In this document: piece by piece, positions 12,568 through 14,292 of the stretch
Position numbering within the stretch: the first letter of the stretch is position 1
Layout of the letters: the number at the start of each line of letters is the position of its first letter
Assembly (NCBI GenBank): GCA_964348225.1
Contig: CAYGBM010000010.1
Location: 1-14,292, forward strand
Reading direction: 5' to 3'
DNA: 14,292 bases
Source of the DNA: CAYGBM01 sp964348225
GTDB lineage: Bacteria; Patescibacteriota; Minisyncoccia; Minisyncoccales; CG1-02-41-26
Notes under the pieces: generated by a model
The model's database searches: none
What the model was told of the DNA's origin: nothing
Seen by the model: only the letters and a program-made list of their open reading frames with translations
Program-made: the position numbers and the translations under genes

Positions 12568-13538
12568 GGAACCTTACAATAATAATCATAGCATTTAGTT
12601 GTTTCATTTTGCTTGCTAGTGTTAACGCTTTGGCTTTTGAGGATCAGGAATCTTTTGATTTACTCCCAGAGAACAGCTTCATTTTAAGCCCAACTAAAAT
12701 TGAAATTTTGCTTGATCCGGGAGAAAGCACAATCAAGGATTTATTGATTGTAAACCGCTTGGGTAGAGCAGGGAATTTCAAAGTTGAAATAGAAGACTGT
12801 CAAGGCTCTTCAATAGGGGAACAGCCAGTTGTTCTTTTGGGTGAAAAAAGAGGTCCTTATCCGTTAAAGGATTATTTAAAACCCCAGTTCACGGGGTTCA
12901 CCTTACAGCATGAGGAGAGTGTGGTTTTGCCCATTGAGGTTTCTGTGCCAGAGGGCATGGAGCCAGGAGGGCTTTATGGCGCAGTCCTTGTTGGTGGGTC
13001 GTTTGCTCAAGATGTTGAGAAAGGAAATGTTCAGATGATAGGGAGGGTTGGAACTCTGTTCTTTGTAAAAGTAAAAGGAGAAGTTGAGGAATCAGGGGCT
13101 TTAGAAGGATTTACCACAGCCGACTCAAAAAGGATTTATCAAAAAGGGCCAGTGGCTCTTTCAATAATGTATCGTAATACAGGCAATGTTCATTTAGCCC
13201 CTTCAGGTATGATTGAGGTTAAAAATATCTTTGGCAAAAAGATAGATACCATAGAAATAGAACCCTATTTTTCTATGCCAGCATCTCTTCGTCGTAAGGA
13301 AGTGGCATGGAAAAGAGAAAAAGGTTTTGGTCGTTATACAGCAAGCCTTGTTCTTAATAGGGGCTACAAGGATAAAGAGGACGTAGTTGATAAAGCAGAA
13401 ATTTCTTTTTGGATTTTGCCCCAGCAAATGGTTGTAATCATGGGAGTAGTATTATTTTTCTTTATAATTCTTATTGTGCTATTTCGGCTCAAGCGGAGAA
13501 CAAGAAAATTTCCTCTAAAATATAGCAAAAATGACTAA
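12564..13538 (+). CDS. Secreted DUF916-like cell-surface protein with C-terminal membrane anchor
   Basis: This 324-residue protein has a signal peptide (hydrophobic to about residue 20, likely cut after NALA near 24). An outer part made of beta-sandwich domains follows, with FILSPTKIEILLDPGEST and DLLIVNRLGRAGNFKVEIED, then SVVLPIEVSVPEGMEPGGLYGAVLV and a second domain with MYRNTGNVHLAPSGMIEV. A C-terminal membrane helix (about 289-307) and a basic cytoplasmic tail (RLKRRTRKF) end it. The order of an N-terminal domain with a PG-x-S/T turn, a P-x-G-x-Y-G-x-V motif and a C-terminal anchor is that of DUF916 proteins, which bind peptidoglycan and WxL-type surface proteins. It starts in an ATGA overlap with the regulator gene and overlaps the next gene by 8 bases, so all three are coupled. 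Confidence 0.75.
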   Translation: MRNLTIIIIAFSCFILLASVNALAFEDQESFDLLPENSFILSPTKIEILLDPGESTIKDLLIVNRLGRAGNFKVEIEDCQGSSIGEQPVVLLGEKRGPYPLKDYLKPQFTGFTLQHEESVVLPIEVSVPEGMEPGGLYGAVLVGGSFAQDVEKGNVQMIGRVGTLFFVKVKGEVEESGALEGFTTADSKRIYQKGPVALSIMYRNTGNVHLAPSGMIEVKNIFGKKIDTIEIEPYFSMPASLRRKEVAWKREKGFGRYTASLVLNRGYKDKEDVVDKAEISFWILPQQMVVIMGVVLFFFIILIVLFRLKRRTRKFPLKYSKND

Positions 13539-14292
13539 AAAAAACCTAATCCTTATTATTCTAATCATAGGTTTTAGCTTTCAGGTTTTATGCTTGAGGG
13601 TTGCTGCTGAAGAGATGTCAAGTGGCAATTATCTTATTCCAGTAGATTCTATTAATGTTGGGGGTTTGATATCAACCACGAGCAATTATGATATGAACAT
13701 TACAATTGGCGAGGCAGCAACTGGTTTATCAACCACAACAGATTATCAGCTAAAAGCCGGTTATCAGCAAATGTTAGAGGAGGGATACATATCAATTTCG
13801 GTTTCTTCCACTGTAAGTATGGCGCCCAACATTCAAAGACTAAGCGGTGGACAGAGTGATGGTTCAGGCGGGGCTGTTGTGATAACTGATAGTGCAAGCG
13901 GGTACTCTTTAAGTATTAAGGCAAGTACTGCCCCAGCTCTTGCTGGAGCGGGTGATAGTTTTGCTGATTACACGCCCCAGGTTGCTGGCACACCTGATTT
14001 TAGTTGGTCAATTCCAACAAATGATTCTGAGTTTGGCTACAGCCCAGAGGGTTCTGATATTGTTCAGAAGTTCAAAGACAATGGTTCTTCCTGCAATACA
14101 GGCAGCAGTGATACATCTGATGCTTGCTGGGACGATTTTTCAACTTCATACGAAACAATTGCCTTGTCTTATTCTGCTAATACCCCAACAGGCACGCCAA
14201 CCACTTTAAAGTTTAGAGCAGAATCTGGTTCTTCTCATACTCAAACACCAGGCAGTTATCAAGCAACCATAACTTTAACAGCGATCACTAAT
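13531..14292 (+). CDS. Secreted WxL-like beta-sandwich surface protein (cut by window end)
   Basis: An open frame starts at ATG 13531, inside the last 8 bases of the preceding gene, and runs without stop to the window end (254 codons). It has a signal peptide (NLILIILIIGFSFQVLC core, likely cut after RVAA near residue 26), then MSSGNYLIPVDSINVGG and DYQLKAGYQQM, and then a beta-sandwich part. That part has ASGYSLSIKAST, PDFSWSIPTNDSEFGY, a likely disulfide pair (SCNTG and DACW), TTLKFRAESGSS and PGSYQATITLTAIT. The last motif is like the end of WxL domains, and the W-S-I motif stands where a first WxL could. I remember close relatives as uncharacterised secreted proteins of Patescibacteria, where such a motif is near the C-terminus, so few residues are probably missing. 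Likely held at the surface, perhaps by the DUF916-like partner. Confidence 0.75.
   Translation, partial: MTKKNLILIILIIGFSFQVLCLRVAAEEMSSGNYLIPVDSINVGGLISTTSNYDMNITIGEAATGLSTTTDYQLKAGYQQMLEEGYISISVSSTVSMAPNIQRLSGGQSDGSGGAVVITDSASGYSLSIKASTAPALAGAGDSFADYTPQVAGTPDFSWSIPTNDSEFGYSPEGSDIVQKFKDNGSSCNTGSSDTSDACWDDFSTSYETIALSYSANTPTGTPTTLKFRAESGSSHTQTPGSYQATITLTAITN

Noticed and set aside
1..14292. Recoded TGA (Gracilibacteria-type genetic code)
   Set aside because: TGA ends complete genes at 2250, 8091 (minus) and 12567 at the expected family lengths or in coupling overlaps, and I found no in-frame TGA that breaks a recognised gene.

Overview
The window looks like chromosomal DNA of an uncultured, AT-rich bacterium with a very compact gene layout, most likely a Patescibacteria (CPR), Parcubacteria-like lineage. 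The reasons are short intergenic gaps, several promoters placed so close to the start codon that the mRNAs should be (nearly) leaderless, many short-anchored or secreted surface proteins, and two uncharacterised secreted families (at 1558 and 13531) that I remember from such genomes. TGA works as a normal stop (genes ending at 2250, 8091(-) and 12567), so a recoded Gracilibacteria-type code is excluded. The lineage is an inference, since no rRNA or ribosomal protein gene is present. I see no tRNA, CRISPR array, transposase or phage gene.

Layout. 1-201: tail of a cupin-fold protein. 300-1435: a small multi-pass membrane protein and a stand-alone B3/B4 (PheT-like) domain protein, 5 bases apart. 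1558-2250: a membrane-anchored extracytoplasmic protein of unknown function with its own extended -10 and a strong terminator. 2357-4241: an aldehyde dehydrogenase overlapping a tspO gene. 4285-4400: a tandem array of a 23-bp repeat whose last unit supplies the -35 box for the next gene. 4420-5733: an anchored seven-bladed beta-propeller. 5855-8002: a large anchored protein with a glycine-rich (GGx) segment, under a near-consensus promoter. 8031-8063: a perfect bidirectional terminator. 8091-9038 (-): an anchored alpha/beta hydrolase. 9129-10066: a DUF3175 protein and a HAD hydrolase. 10071-10835 (-): a PH-domain membrane protein and a small membrane protein. 10960 to the window end: a coupled three-gene operon.

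The most interesting block is the last operon. Its first gene encodes a protein with two nearly identical helix-turn-helix modules, a single membrane helix and an outer C-terminal region, which suggests a membrane-tethered DNA-binding regulator. Its leader carries a perfect 12-bp palindrome. The coding sequence has two strong RNA hairpins just where the cytoplasmic part gives way to the membrane helix, and the second is followed by a U-rich run like an intrinsic terminator. The gene is joined by ATGA overlap to a DUF916-like surface protein, which overlaps a secreted WxL-like beta-sandwich protein by 8 bases. This recalls the DUF916 plus WxL surface loci of Firmicutes with a membrane-bound regulator in front.

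A second theme is promoter architecture. The 23-bp repeat at 4378-4400 and the lone copy at 9089-9111 both place TTTACA exactly 18 bases before TAGAAT, and both drive genes whose start codon lies only about 10 bases further on. The dispersed repeat therefore seems to act as a portable half-promoter.
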